Shown here in pieces: positions 22,883 through 35,654 of a stretch of 38,040 nt of DNA. The stretch spans positions 1 through 38,040 of the forward strand of contig JAIUOS010000035.1 of assembly GCA_020161755.1 (NCBI GenBank), given 5' to 3'. A program made the translations under genes and the position numbers. Positions within the stretch are counted from its first letter, which is position 1, and each line of letters starts with the position of its first letter. A model generated the notes under the pieces. The model searched no databases and was not told the DNA's origin. It was given only the letters and a program-made list of their open reading frames with translations. Source of the DNA: Actinomycetota bacterium. GTDB lineage: Bacteria; Actinomycetota; Actinomycetes; Propionibacteriales; Propionibacteriaceae.

Positions 22883-23690
22883 ATGGCCGCACTAGCCTGG
22901 ATGACACCGCTCGCCGGACTCTGCGGACTGATCGCGGTCAGCTGGTGGGTCTGGAGAGGCCAGAACCCGATCAAGGGCCTCGGCCTGTGGCTGCACCCGT
23001 GGGCGATCCTCGACCTCGCCGCCGGAGCCGTGATCAGCCTGATAGCCATGCTCGGCATCTTCATGATCGAGTGGCTGCTCGGCGGCATCCGGCTCGACGG
23101 AGCGGTCGTCGACCCCGCCTCACTCCTCGAAAGTGCCAAGTACATGGCGGTGGGTGCGGCGTTCGAAGAGTTCCTCTCCCGATCGCTGCAACTCAACGGC
23201 TTCCAGATCGTGCTGGGCCTGCTGCTCGGCCTGGTCCTCGGCGGACGCCGGTCTCTCGGCGAACGCCTCGACCGTGGGCTCGGCTGGGCGGCGTGGCCGG
23301 CCGTCCTCGTCGGGGCGGCAGTGTTCGGCTACCTGCACTTCACCAACCCCGACGCCACCTGGTTCTCGGTGTTCGGAAACGCGCTGGGCGGGCTGATGTA
23401 CGGGATCGCGTTCCTCGGCGGCCGCAACGTGTGGCTGCCGCTGGGGCTCCACTTCGGCTGGAACTTCGTCCAGGGGCCGCTGCTGGGGTTCCCGGTCAGC
23501 GGACTCGACCAGGGCGGCATCGTTCAGCAGCACCCGGTCGACGCGGTCAGCATCGTCACCGGCGGCGCTTACGGCCCGGAGGCCGGCATCGTCGGCATGG
23601 CCTTCCGCTTCGTCATCATCGCGCTGGTGATCGGCTACCTCCAGTCGCGCAGCACCGGCCAGCCGCGGCTGGCCACCCTCGAGTTCCCGA

Positions 23691-26144
<2,454 letters not shown>

Positions 26145-26453
26145 CTTCTCTCCCCCAGTGAGCCAACCTTCCCTGTGAAGATAGCGATGCGACGCCCGGC
26201 ACGTGGCCGATTGAGAGCCACCGCCGCCTGATGAATTCCTGAGGAAACGGGCCGTGACTGGGCAAGAGTGCCCGGCTCTGCGGCGGGCCACCCGGCCTAG
26301 TCTCGAACCAGCGCCACTCTCTCCACCGCTGGCCCGACGCCACCCCTCGCCGGACGTATCACGTCGACGGCAGGGCGCTCGGACAGACCAAGACCGTACC
26401 CAGACTGCGGCCCAGCCACCGGACGCGATCCAGGAGAGGTTCTGGCGATACTC
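26145..26453. other. divergent promoter region
   Basis: 309 bases between the DUF2339 start and the 1089-aa gene start, with no supported gene. Promoters for both must lie here. I see no clear operator palindrome; the region around 26175-26250 is less GC-rich than the flanks. Confidence 0.5.
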
Positions 26454-29400
26454 ATGGGACAAGACAACCTCGGCGACGGTGAGCGCGAGCCCGTCGACGC
26501 CCGACTGCTGCGCACGAGCGACCTGATCGACCTGCGGCTGGAGGCACCCGGCTGCACCATCGAGGCCGCCGGCGACGGCGCCGAGCTCGTCGCCGGACCG
26601 GACGCGGCCCTGGTCGTGCACTTCCCGCCACAGCACTTGGGAGAACGGGTGTGGCAGGTCATGCCCGAGCCGACGCCGGTGCCGGACGCGCCGTCCGACC
26701 ACCGCATCGCGGGCCCGTCCCGGCTCGTCTTCGAGCTCCCCGAGGGCACCCGGATCCCGTACACGCTGGAGGGAGTCCTGGGCGCGCTGCCCGACCTGAG
26801 CCTGCTGGTCGCGCCGAACGCGACCCCGGCCGGCGCGTCCGTCCAGGGCGCACCCCGGCCGCCTGGCGAGCGGGAGACCGCCATCGAGGCGCCGTACCAC
26901 CTGGTCGTCTCCCCCAGCGCGAAGAACGCGTTCACCCACGCCAGAACGCCCGTCGGACCGCCCGGACGCCACGAGCTGTGGCGCACCCGGCTCACGGTTC
27001 GCGGCGCGGACGGCGAGCTCGACGACACCAACACCGACCAGCGCATCGTCCGCGCCCTGTGGAACCGGGACGCCGACGTGCCGCCGCCGCCCTTCACCCA
27101 GCCCCTCACCACCTTCGACCGGAAGGCGATCGTCGAGCAGACCTCCGGCGGCGACCCGCTCAACGCGGACACGCCGCTGATGGTCGCCAACCTCCAGCTG
27201 TCGAGCCTGGGCGCCTGGTTCGACTGGAAGCAGTCGTGGGACTTCGGTGCGACCATCGCCGACTACCGGCACCAGTCGTTCATGGGACGCGACGGCTACG
27301 TCCGGGTGGTCTACCCGGGGTTCCTGTTCCCGTTCGGCCACCGCTGCTACCTGGTCAAGCTGACCGAGCGCGAGATCAAGCACCGCGAGCACCCGGCCGC
27401 CTACCTGTGGCAGCGGTTCTTCATCATCATCCGCCAGCCGACGCGCACGTATCCGGAGTCCGACCGCGACAACCCGTTCGCCCAGGTGACGATCAGCCCG
27501 CTGGTCACGCCCGACATCGACCCGCCGGCCGAGCAGCAGCACCCGTTCGTGCCCACCCGCAACGGCGTGCCGTTCCCGTTCATCCTCACCACGATCGACC
27601 GCGGCGGCGAGACCCGCGCGTGGCCGGCGCCGCTGGTGTTCGTCCAGGCCGGACGCATCCGCAACCGGTTCAACACGGTCTACTTCCCCGAGGAGGCGTC
27701 GCCGCGCTACCACCCCGTCCGACAGATCCTCGGACGCGGCCAGCAGCTCGCGGTGGCCAGGCCCGTCAAGGCCGGCGACAGCTCGATCGAGGTCGGCCAC
27801 CTGATCTTCGACGGCCAGATCGACGCGCCGAACATCACCTCGCGGCCGTACCTCACCGAGGCCCGCGCGGTGGTGCCGTCGATGCGCCACCTCTCGCCGC
27901 AGGCTCCCGCGGTCGACCTGGTGTTCGCCCAGCCGTACCTGCTCCACGGCCTGCCCGACCGCGCGCTGGACGCCCCGACCGATCCGGCGAAGCCGAACTC
28001 CGGTGAGCTGATCCTCGCGCTGAAGAGCGCGCCGCCGGCCATCGACTTCACGTCCGGCTCCGACCGCTCCGGCGGGTTCGTCGCGCCCAACCTGAGCGTG
28101 CGCGGGATCTCCCGGGCCCTCGGCGCGATCGGCGAGAGCGGCGCGGCCCCCTCGGCGTTCGACGCCGGCACGTTCGACGCCGCGTCCTTCCTCGCCGGGG
28201 CCATGCCCAAACTGTTCGGGCTGTTCAACCTGCTGGAGATCCTGGCCGAGGAGGTGGGGCTCGACAAGGCGCCCTCGTTCGTGTCGGACGCCCTCGAACC
28301 GATCACCAAGCTGCTGACCGAGGCCGAGCGCCTCAAGTCCGCACTCGCGGACGCCCAGGCGCGCCTCGCGGCCGAGGTGGCGGACGCCGCGCACGGCGGC
28401 GCGGCGGCGGTCGCCCAGCATGCGTTGGACGAACTGGACGCCCGGGTCGGCCAGGTCACCACCCACGCGGACGCGCTGCTCGCCGCTCTCGCCGGGCTCC
28501 CCGGCAGCGCGGACGCGGTGAGCGCGGCCGCCGTCCAGCTCGCCGGCGACCTCCAGCCGCTGCTGGACACGCTCGGCCTGCCCGGCGTGCCGGCCGCCGT
28601 CCGCTCGGCGCTGAGCAAGCCGGTCGAGATCCTGAAGACCCTCACCGAGCTGGCCAGCACGGCCAAGGGGCTCGCCGACCTGTTGGAGGGCATCGCGGGC
28701 GGCCAGGTGACCGCCCGGCTCCAGTGGCGTCCGACGATCGGCTCGTGGGGCCTGCCCGGCGTCCCGGAGATCTTCAAGCCACCCACCGACGGGTTGCACA
28801 TCGACGTCGAGGTGCGGGCCTCGGCGAGCGCCCCGCCGTCGGTCGACATCGTCGCCGAGCTGGTCGACTTCAGCCTCAACCTGATCGGCACCGGCAGCGG
28901 CGCGTTGATGCAGCTGAGGTTCCGCCGCGTCGGGTTCCACGCCGGGTCGACCGGCAAGCCCGAGGTGGACGTGGTGTTCGGCGGGGTCGGCTTCCTCGGT
29001 CCGCTCGCGTTCGTCGACCGGCTGCGGGAGCTGATCCCGTTCGACGGCTTCTCGGACCCGCCGTACGTGGACGTGGCGCCGGAGGGCGTCACGGCCGGCT
29101 TCGACCTGGCGCTGCCGAACGTCGGGATCGGCGTGTTCAGCCTGGAGAACATCTCCCTCGGCGCGGACGCGCGGGTGCCGTTCCTGGGCGACGCGATGAC
29201 CGTCGGCTTCCACTTCTGCTCGAAGGACTCGCCGTTCCGGCTGACCGTGATGTGCATCGGCGGCGGCGGCTGGCTGTCGCTGCGGGCCGCGCCGAAGGGG
29301 CTCGTCCTGCTCGAGCTCGGCCTCGAGGCGTGCGCCAGCCTGTCGATCGACCTCGGGGTGGCGTCCGGCTCGGTGTCGATCGCGGTCGGCGTCTACCTGC

Positions 29401-29723
29401 GACTCGAGGCCGACAAGGGCCTGCTCACCGCGTACTTCCGGATCCGCGGCGAGGTGGACGTGCTCGGCCTGATCAGTGCGTCGATCACGCTCGAACTGTC
29501 GCTGAGCTACCAGTTCGAGACCGGAAAGCTGGTCGGACGGGCCTCGCTCACCATCGACGTGGAGGTGCTCTTCTTCTCCGCCTCGGTCGAGATAGTCGTC
29601 GAGCGCCAACTCGCCGGCTCGAAGGGCGACCCGACGATGTACCAGATCATGCCGCCCGATGCGAGCGACCTGAACGACGACTGGGCGGCGTACTGCGACG
29701 CCTTCGCACCCCTTCCGGCCTGA
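26454..29723 (+). CDS. large hypothetical protein, 1089 aa
   Basis: Starts at the ATG at 26454 with GGAGAGG upstream. No family is recognised. Residues 1-540 are mixed beta sheet without a signal peptide (for example VRVVYPGFLFPFGHRCYLVK and WQRFFIIIRQP). Residues about 555-770 are Ala/Leu-rich amphipathic helices (LTEAERLKSALADAQARLAA and similar). Residues about 780-1065 are a run of alternating beta strands such as GSVSIAVGVYLRLEADKGLL, ISASITLELSLSYQFETGKL and VEVLFFSASVEIVVERQLAG, like a repetitive beta sheet or groove. The acidic C-terminus closes with DDWAAYCDAFAPLPA. It is followed 13 bases later by the giant gene, so the two form an operon. A structural or surface-binding assembly is conceivable; no enzyme motif is seen. 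Confidence 0.85.
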   Translation: MGQDNLGDGEREPVDARLLRTSDLIDLRLEAPGCTIEAAGDGAELVAGPDAALVVHFPPQHLGERVWQVMPEPTPVPDAPSDHRIAGPSRLVFELPEGTRIPYTLEGVLGALPDLSLLVAPNATPAGASVQGAPRPPGERETAIEAPYHLVVSPSAKNAFTHARTPVGPPGRHELWRTRLTVRGADGELDDTNTDQRIVRALWNRDADVPPPPFTQPLTTFDRKAIVEQTSGGDPLNADTPLMVANLQLSSLGAWFDWKQSWDFGATIADYRHQSFMGRDGYVRVVYPGFLFPFGHRCYLVKLTEREIKHREHPAAYLWQRFFIIIRQPTRTYPESDRDNPFAQVTISPLVTPDIDPPAEQQHPFVPTRNGVPFPFILTTIDRGGETRAWPAPLVFVQAGRIRNRFNTVYFPEEASPRYHPVRQILGRGQQLAVARPVKAGDSSIEVGHLIFDGQIDAPNITSRPYLTEARAVVPSMRHLSPQAPAVDLVFAQPYLLHGLPDRALDAPTDPAKPNSGELILALKSAPPAIDFTSGSDRSGGFVAPNLSVRGISRALGAIGESGAAPSAFDAGTFDAASFLAGAMPKLFGLFNLLEILAEEVGLDKAPSFVSDALEPITKLLTEAERLKSALADAQARLAAEVADAAHGGAAAVAQHALDELDARVGQVTTHADALLAALAGLPGSADAVSAAAVQLAGDLQPLLDTLGLPGVPAAVRSALSKPVEILKTLTELASTAKGLADLLEGIAGGQVTARLQWRPTIGSWGLPGVPEIFKPPTDGLHIDVEVRASASAPPSVDIVAELVDFSLNLIGTGSGALMQLRFRRVGFHAGSTGKPEVDVVFGGVGFLGPLAFVDRLRELIPFDGFSDPPYVDVAPEGVTAGFDLALPNVGIGVFSLENISLGADARVPFLGDAMTVGFHFCSKDSPFRLTVMCIGGGGWLSLRAAPKGLVLLELGLEACASLSIDLGVASGSVSIAVGVYLRLEADKGLLTAYFRIRGEVDVLGLISASITLELSLSYQFETGKLVGRASLTIDVEVLFFSASVEIVVERQLAGSKGDPTMYQIMPPDASDLNDDWAAYCDAFAPLPA

Positions 29724-29736
29724 CCAGGAGTTCTCG

Positions 29737-30589
29737 ATGACCACCACGATCCAGGCGACCGCGTTGCCCTACTCGCTCGCCGACGACGCCCCGTTCCAGC
29801 TGACGGTGTTCTTCACCCACAAGCTCGTCGGCGGGCAGGTGCAGCTGTCGGACTACCCGGCCGCCGCCGACTGGGTGAACACCCTGGCTGCCGGCACCCT
29901 GTCGCTCACCACGTCGGTGAACCCCGCCACGCCGCTGCCGCTGCGGGTGGTGTCGCAGCCGGACGCGGCCGCGTGGGCCGGCGCACTACCGCCCGACACG
30001 CCGGTGGCGGGCTTCCCGGAGCCGAAGCTCTCCGAGGCCGACTGGCACACCAACCCGGCGAGTCGGCTCAGCGACCACGCCGTCGACCTGCACCTGGCGG
30101 CGATCACCGCGGCGCCGACCCGGCGTCCGCCGCTCGCCGGTAACGCGGTCGCGGGCGGGCTGCTCACCACGCTGGCCGCGCTCGACCAGGACGGGCCGCT
30201 GGCCCGGCTGCTGCGCGAGGAGAAGGGCCGCGGGCAGCGGGCAGCGCAGCTCGCGGGCCGACGCCTCCGCGACGCGCTGACCACGATCGGTCCGCTCACC
30301 GGCCCGGAGAACTCCGACCAGGGGCACGACCGCGGCTACATCCCCGACCCGCCGGCGTACCAGTCGGAGATCATCGACGTCGACTCCCCGATCCAGGTGC
30401 TGCTGGAGGACCCGGACGCCGACAACCGCCTGACCAAGCGCCTCGACGGGCTGGTCGGCAAGAACCTGGCCGGCAACCCGAACCTGCAACTGATGGTGGA
30501 CGCGCACGCGATGCGCCGTTACTACGAGCGTCCCGAGCAGCCGCACCCGGTGGACCCGCCTGTCGGCACCCCGTCCGGGGCTGACGATC
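29737..30589 (+). CDS. giant hypothetical gene, segment 1 of 3 (before first frame change)
   Basis: The ATG at 29737 follows AGGAG, 13 bases after the 1089-aa gene. About 280 residues of sensible sequence run from FQLTVFFTHKLVGGQVQLSD through a helical part (LLTTLAALDQDGPLARLLRE) to MRRYYERPEQPHP. The frame then stays open to 30987, but the translation becomes Arg/Ala/Gly-rich antiprotein. The coding signal moves to the next frame between about 30541 and 30590. The full gene would run to 33780 (1348 codons), in frame with this start. Whether the change is one inserted base or a longer non-triplet deletion cannot be told. Family unknown. Confidence 0.65.
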
Positions 30590-31989
30590 GTGCACATCGA
30601 GCCGCCAGACGCGGACGGCAACACCGAGGTCGTGGTGCCGACCCCGCCCGACCAGCCGATCGACGGCGCCCAGATCACGTCGAAGGTGGCGCCGGCGTCA
30701 CTGCCGCGGCTGCGGTACGGCATGTCGTACAGCTTCCGGGTGCTGGCGGTCGACCTGGCCGGCAACTCGGTGCCGCAGGTGGCCACGCCGCGGCGTCCCC
30801 CGGTCCGTCCGGGACGCGCGGCGCTGGCCGCGGCCCGCGCGCACCTCGCGCGGGTCGGCGACGCCTACGCCCGGCGCGACGGCGGCGGCATCAGCGCGGC
30901 GTTGCAGCGCTCGCTGGCCGCGGCGCCCGCGTCCGACCGGACGGAGACGCCGACCTTCGCGCTGCCCACCGAGCTGCTGTCGGGTGACGAGCGGATCGAC
31001 GCGACGCTGCGGGGCCTGGTGTCCCATGCGGTCGCCGAGCAGCCCGGCCCGTCGGCCGCGCAGCAGAGGTTCGACGACGTGGCCGCCGCCGCGCGGATCC
31101 TGGCCGCCTCGCCGCGCGCGGCGGGACGCGTCCGTCCGCAACTGCGTGAGGACGCCGCCGACTTCGCCCGGCTGGCCCGCAACGACGACCTCGCCCTGCC
31201 CGACGACCTGCGCCTGCCGGTGCGCTCGGTCGTCACGGTGCCGCGTCCGTACCTGCGGTGGGAGCCGGTGCCGTTCCCGGTCCTGGTCCCACGGGAGGAG
31301 TTGGGCACCGGCGAGCAGCCGGCCGTGCTGGTGGTGCGCAGCGGCGCTGCCGACGGCCCTGAGCCCGACGAGCGGAGCTCGTCGCAGCGTCACCTGGCCG
31401 CGCCCAAGGCCACCCAGCTGGAGGCGGAGGCCGCCGGGCTGTTCGATGCCGCGATCGGCACCGAGGACGCCGCCGAGATCAAGCGCCTCTACGCGGTCGC
31501 GCTGGCCGAGCGGGGCACGCTGCTGGACCAGTTCGTGCCCAGCCTCACGCACCCGCGCGACCTCGACGAGCAGCCGGGCATCGCCCTGGCCGACCGTCCC
31601 GGGGCCGACATCACCTCGCCCAACCGGGCCACGCTGGCCGACATCACGGCGCATCGCGGGCGTCCGATCGGCGAGGGGCAGTACGTGGTGCACGACGTCG
31701 ACGCCCTGCGGCTGCCGTACCTACCCGACCCGTACGCGGACGGGGTGTCGCTGGTGTTCTACGAGGCCGGCTATCCGCACGCGCTGCCCGAGCCGCGCGT
31801 CCTTCAGGCGGTCACGGTGCCGTACCCGGGAACCTGGCCGAGCCTCGAGCCGTTGCGGCTGGTGCTCGAACCGGGCGCCGAACTGGGCGCCGCGGTGGAC
31901 GGGCACGTGGTGCGGGTCACGCTGCCGCCCGGTGAGCAGGTGCGGGTTGCGCTGGCCAGCACGGTGGAGGCCGCGCAGCTGGAGAAGTC
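30590..31989 (+). CDS. giant hypothetical gene, segment 2 of 3 (shifted frame)
   Basis: The coding frame resumes with LTIVHIEPPDADGNTEVVVP and a fibronectin-III-like strand pair, LPRLRYGMSYSFRVLAVDLA. It continues through Ala/Arg-rich helices, RPYLRWEPVPFPVLVPREEL, and a beta-rich part (VSLVFYEAGYPHALPEPRVL) to LEKS at 31989. The frame reads on to 32110 as nonsense. It has no start codon or ribosome site of its own that is convincing, so it is a middle piece of the larger protein. The Fn3-like element suggests a multi-domain extended structure. Confidence 0.6.
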
Positions 31990-33780
31990 GGCCTGTGGCG
32001 CTCCCACCTGGCGAGCGTGGCCGATCCGGCCGACGGCTACACGCCGGACGAGCTGGTCGCGGCGGCGGCGCTCCAGCGGGCGGCGGCGTCCGGGTGGACG
32101 TGGTGGCTGACCCCGTCCACCGACCTGCGGCTGGTGCACGCGGTACCGGTGCCGGTGCGCGCCCCCGAGTTGTCGGCACTGAGCCTGTTCCTGCGCCCGC
32201 AGGGACGGTCGGTGGCCGCGCTGACCGGCCTCGTGCACGTCCACGGGGCGAGCACCGATGTACTGCTGGTGACGGCCGGCTGGACCGAGCAGGTGGACGA
32301 CCCGGCGTCCGACCGTCCCCAGGTTGTGGCGAAGTCGGACGTGGTGGTGCGGTCGGCGGTCGGCGAGGGCGAACGCACCGGGGCAATGTTCCTCTACGAC
32401 TTCCAGCCCACCGGGGTGCTGGCGCAGTTGCTCGGCGGGGTGGGGTTCCACAAGATGATCCAGACGTTCACCGACACCCACTACCGCCGGGTCACCTATC
32501 TGCCGAGCGGGACGACGCGGTACGCGGAGTACTTCAGCGCGGGCCAGGTGCCGGCCGACGCCCCGTCCGGGGAACCGGTGGTGCTGGACATCCCGTCGTC
32601 GGCGCGTCCGGCCGCTCCGACGGTGCTGGACGCGGTGCCGCTGCTGCGGTGGGAGTCGCAGCCCGAGCCGTCCGAACCGTTCGCGTGGCGGCAGGTGCGA
32701 CGCTCGGGGGTGCGGGTATGGCTGGCGCGGCCGTGGTTCTCCTCCGGTGACGGCGAGCTGCTCGGCGTGCTGGTGTTCGACCCGAACGAGTGGGTGAAGG
32801 GCGCGACCGGGTGGGTGTCGCAGCCCAAGACGGTGGTCGCGCCGGATGCGGCGACGAGCCTGTGGGCGGCCGACCCGATCATCAAGCACGGGTCCGAAAC
32901 CACCAACCCGACCGTGCCGCCGCTGCTCACCACCGACCAGTTGCTGCTCGACCTGCTGGAGACCGCCGTGTCACCGGGCGTGGGGATCACGCCGCCGCTG
33001 CACGGTGAGGTGCCCGGGGGCCGGGTGCGTGGCTGGCCGGACGCGCCGGGCAACCCGGTGGCGGTCGCCGGTACCGTGCCGCTGCTGGACGTGAAGGGGG
33101 CCCCGTCCGCGCGGGTGCTGGGGTACCAGCCCGAGTTCGACGAGGCGACGCGCCGCTGGTTCGTGGATGTCAACGTGCAGGAGACGCCGGCGCTGTGGCC
33201 GTTCCTGCGCCTGGCGGTGGCGCGCTACCAGCCGCACTCCATCGAGGGCTGCTCGTTGTCGCCGGTGGCGCTGACCGGGTGGGTGCAGCCGTTGCCGGCC
33301 CGCACGCTCACGGTGAGCAGGCCGGACGCCGGCCAGGTGCAGGTGACGCTGACCGGGGTCGTGAACTGGCACCAGTGGAACCAGCACGGTGCACCCGCGC
33401 TGCCCGGCGACCAGCTGACCGCGGACACCCCGACCGGCGAGGACGCGGTGCGGGCGTCTCGGTTGCAGCAGGCGCGCACGGTGCGGGCGAGCGTGCAGCA
33501 CCGGCCCGACGGGGCCGGCGACCTGGAGTGGCAGACGGTCTCGAGCACTCTGTTGCTGGCGGTCAGCGTGCAGGAGGACGGTGGCCACAGCGCCACCTGG
33601 ACCGGTTCGGTGGTGCTGCCCGGGGGCGAGGGATCTCCCGGGCTGCGCCGCCCCGGCGAGGAGTCGTCCTGGCGGGTCCTGGTCGAGGAGCACGAGCTGT
33701 TCGACGCCGATCCTCCTGCGCCCGGGGTTGGCCCCGGGACCACGCCGCGGCTCGTGTACGCCGACGAGGTGTACCTCTGA
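31990..33780 (+). CDS. giant hypothetical gene, segment 3 of 3 (original frame restored)
   Basis: One G is missing in TCGGCCTG at about 31988-31992: inserting it would join LEKS to [18 protein letters not shown] without a break. The piece continues through [40 protein letters not shown], a [12 protein letters not shown] stretch and many beta strands to a clean C-terminus VYADEVYL at 33780. Being back in the frame of the 29737 start, it implies two opposite frame changes. No family or catalytic motif is recognised. The beta content and Trp-rich surfaces resemble structural or binding proteins. Confidence 0.65.
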   Translation, partial: GLWRSHLASVADPADGYTPDELVAAAALQRAAASGWTWWLTPSTDLRLVHAVPVPVRAPELSALSLFLRPQGRSVAALTGLVHVHGASTDVLLVTAGWTEQVDDPASDRPQVVAKSDVVVRSAVGEGERTGAMFLYDFQPTGVLAQLLGGVGFHKMIQTFTDTHYRRVTYLPSGTTRYAEYFSAGQVPADAPSGEPVVLDIPSSARPAAPTVLDAVPLLRWESQPEPSEPFAWRQVRRSGVRVWLARPWFSSGDGELLGVLVFDPNEWVKGATGWVSQPKTVVAPDAATSLWAADPIIKHGSETTNPTVPPLLTTDQLLLDLLETAVSPGVGITPPLHGEVPGGRVRGWPDAPGNPVAVAGTVPLLDVKGAPSARVLGYQPEFDEATRRWFVDVNVQETPALWPFLRLAVARYQPHSIEGCSLSPVALTGWVQPLPARTLTVSRPDAGQVQVTLTGVVNWHQWNQHGAPALPGDQLTADTPTGEDAVRASRLQQARTVRASVQHRPDGAGDLEWQTVSSTLLLAVSVQEDGGHSATWTGSVVLPGGEGSPGLRRPGEESSWRVLVEEHELFDADPPAPGVGPGTTPRLVYADEVYL

Positions 33781-33865
33781 ATGGCCGTGGTCCGGCGGCG
33801 TCCGCGTCCGTTGCCCCGGCCATCCGGCCCTCCTCGCCGGCGGCCGGGACTGGCAGACTCGAGGC

Positions 33866-34921
33866 ATGACCGATCCTGACGCCACGCTGACGCCGCGTGA
33901 GCGGGCGGTGCTCGGACTGGTGCGGCAGCGGTGGACGAACGCGGAGATCGCCGCCGAGCTGGTGGTGTCGGTGCGCACCGTCGAGACCCACGTCTCCGCC
34001 CTGTTGCGCAAGCTCGGGGCGTCCGACCGGCGGGCGCTGGGCCGCGACACACGGCCGGCTGCGGAGGACGCATCGGCGACGTCGATCAGCTTCGTCGAGG
34101 TGGCCGGCGGCACGACGCTGGCGGTGGCCGCGTCCGGTGCGGGACGGACGCTGGTGAAGACCGCGACCTGGCTCACGCAGGTGGACAAGGACACCCCGAG
34201 CAGCCCGATCTGGGGCCACTGGGTGCGGGAGCTGAGCCGGCGGCAGCGTTACGTCCGTTACGACCCTCGAGGGTGTGGCCTGTCCGACCGTGACCTGGGT
34301 GGCGTCGACCTCACCAGCCTCGACGTGTGGATCGACGACCTGCAGGCGGTGCTCGACAGCCTCGGCACCGACCCCGTGGCTCTGCTGGGCGTCTCCCAGG
34401 GTGGCCCGGTCGCGTTCGGCTTCGCGGCGCGTCACCCCGAACGGGTGTCGCACCTCGTCCTCTACGGGACCTACGCCTACGGGATGCGCCGGCGCGGCGA
34501 CGCGGTGCAGGAGGACGAGGCCACCGCGCAGGTGGACCTGGCGAGGGTTGCCTGGCGCAGCGACAACGAGCGGTTCCGCGAAACCTTCGCCCGCCAGTTC
34601 GTGCCGGAGGCCGGACCGGAAGAGGTCGGCTGGTTCACCGACCAGCTCCGCAGCACCACCACGCCCGAGAACGCCCCCCTGCTGGAGGCCGCTTTCCACG
34701 ACCTCGACGCGAGTGACCTGGCACGGCAGGTGCGGGTGCCCACCCTCGTGGTGCATGCCACCGGCGACCGCGGCGTGCCGTTCGAGGAGGGACGCCGGCT
34801 GGCGACGCTGATCCCCGGCGCCCGCTTCGTCGCCCTGAACAGCCGCAACCACATCCTGTTGCAGCGCGATATCGGGTTCGCCCAGTTCCTGGACGAGGTG
34901 GAGCACTTCCTGGCCTCCTGA
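33866..34921 (+). CDS. LuxR-type HTH fused to an alpha/beta hydrolase
   Basis: 351 aa from the ATG at 33866. Residues 7-60 are a LuxR DNA-binding domain ([20 protein letters not shown], then [18 protein letters not shown]). Residues about 73-351 are an alpha/beta hydrolase: [12 protein letters not shown] before the nucleophile elbow, S177 in LGVSQGGP, D301 in ATGDRGVPF and H329 in SRNHILLQ. The hydrolase triad looks complete. The hydrolase may act as a ligand sensor, as in other HTH-hydrolase fusions, or as a true enzyme. It starts 85 bases after the giant gene and is followed by OsmC and monooxygenase genes on the same strand, which it may regulate. Confidence 0.9.
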   Translation: MTDPDATLTPRERAVLGLVRQRWTNAEIAAELVVSVRTVETHVSALLRKLGASDRRALGRDTRPAAEDASATSISFVEVAGGTTLAVAASGAGRTLVKTATWLTQVDKDTPSSPIWGHWVRELSRRQRYVRYDPRGCGLSDRDLGGVDLTSLDVWIDDLQAVLDSLGTDPVALLGVSQGGPVAFGFAARHPERVSHLVLYGTYAYGMRRRGDAVQEDEATAQVDLARVAWRSDNERFRETFARQFVPEAGPEEVGWFTDQLRSTTTPENAPLLEAAFHDLDASDLARQVRVPTLVVHATGDRGVPFEEGRRLATLIPGARFVALNSRNHILLQRDIGFAQFLDEVEHFLAS

Positions 34922-35032
34922 CCGGTCTGCGTGGTCACCACGGAGACGAAGACCCGTGCCGCTCCCGGATGTGCCCCGGACCGCACGGCGGGAGGCTGGA
35001 ACGAGCATCACACCTGACCAGGAGGCACAACC

Positions 35033-35593
35033 ATGACGGTTACGGATCACACGCGGAACGGCGTCGACGTCGACATGCTCTTCGCCACGATCGACGCGGT
35101 GAAGTCGAACCCACAGATCGCGGACTTCCGTTTCCGCGTCACCAACCACTGGATCGCCGGCACGAACAGCCGCACCACGATCCATGACTTCCACGGGGCC
35201 CTGCAGGACCTCACCCACGTCGAGCCGCGCACGTACGAGGCCGACCATCCGGTGGTGCTCACCGGGAAGGACCGGGGATCGACGCCGGCGGAGTTCCTGC
35301 TGCACGCGCTGGCGGCCTGCCTGACCGCGGGCATCGCGAACATCGCCGCCGCGCGTGGCGTCCGGCTCGACGAGGTGAGCTCGACCGTGGAGGGCGACAT
35401 CGACCTTCGGGGGTTGCTGGGTCTCGACCCGGGCGTTCGGAACGGGTTCGAGGGGATCCGGGTGTCGTTCCGCCTGCGGGGCGACGACCCGGCTGCGCTG
35501 AGGCAGGTCTTCGAGCAGTCCAAGGCCCGCTCCGCCGTGCTGGACATGGTGACCAACGGCGTCCCGGTCTCGTTCGAGGTCGACGCCGCCTGA
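35033..35593 (+). CDS. OsmC-family protein
   Basis: 186 aa from the ATG at 35033 behind AGGAGG. The segment GSTPAEFLLHALAACLTAGI is the OsmC/Ohr core helix carrying the reactive C96. The second conserved Cys of peroxide-reducing Ohr/OsmC enzymes is replaced (ARSAVLDMVTNGVPVSF), as in the sulfur-handling or function-unknown branch, so peroxidase activity is doubtful. It is followed by a strong hairpin and then an FAD monooxygenase gene. Role probably in thiol or oxidant stress. Confidence 0.9.
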   Translation: MTVTDHTRNGVDVDMLFATIDAVKSNPQIADFRFRVTNHWIAGTNSRTTIHDFHGALQDLTHVEPRTYEADHPVVLTGKDRGSTPAEFLLHALAACLTAGIANIAAARGVRLDEVSSTVEGDIDLRGLLGLDPGVRNGFEGIRVSFRLRGDDPAALRQVFEQSKARSAVLDMVTNGVPVSFEVDAA

Positions 35594-35601
35594 CGGGGGA
35601 C

Positions 35602-35634
35602 GGTCCGGCCGGAGCGGCTGTCCCCGGCCGGACC
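35602..35634 (+). terminator. hairpin after the OsmC gene
   Basis: GGTCCGGCCGG (35602-35612) pairs perfectly with CCGGCCGGACC (35624-35634) around an 11-base loop, 8 bases past the OsmC stop and 20 before the next start. No U-tract. It may attenuate rather than end transcription into the monooxygenase. Confidence 0.65.
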
Positions 35635-35654
35635 CTCGAGCGAAGGAGGACGAG

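Noticed and set aside
26145-29747. Long N-terminal extension of the DUF2339 frame (2018 codons in total)
   Set aside because: The extra part is exactly antisense to the 1089-aa gene and reads as low-complexity Arg/Gly/Val sequence; a good ribosome site supports the start at 26144.
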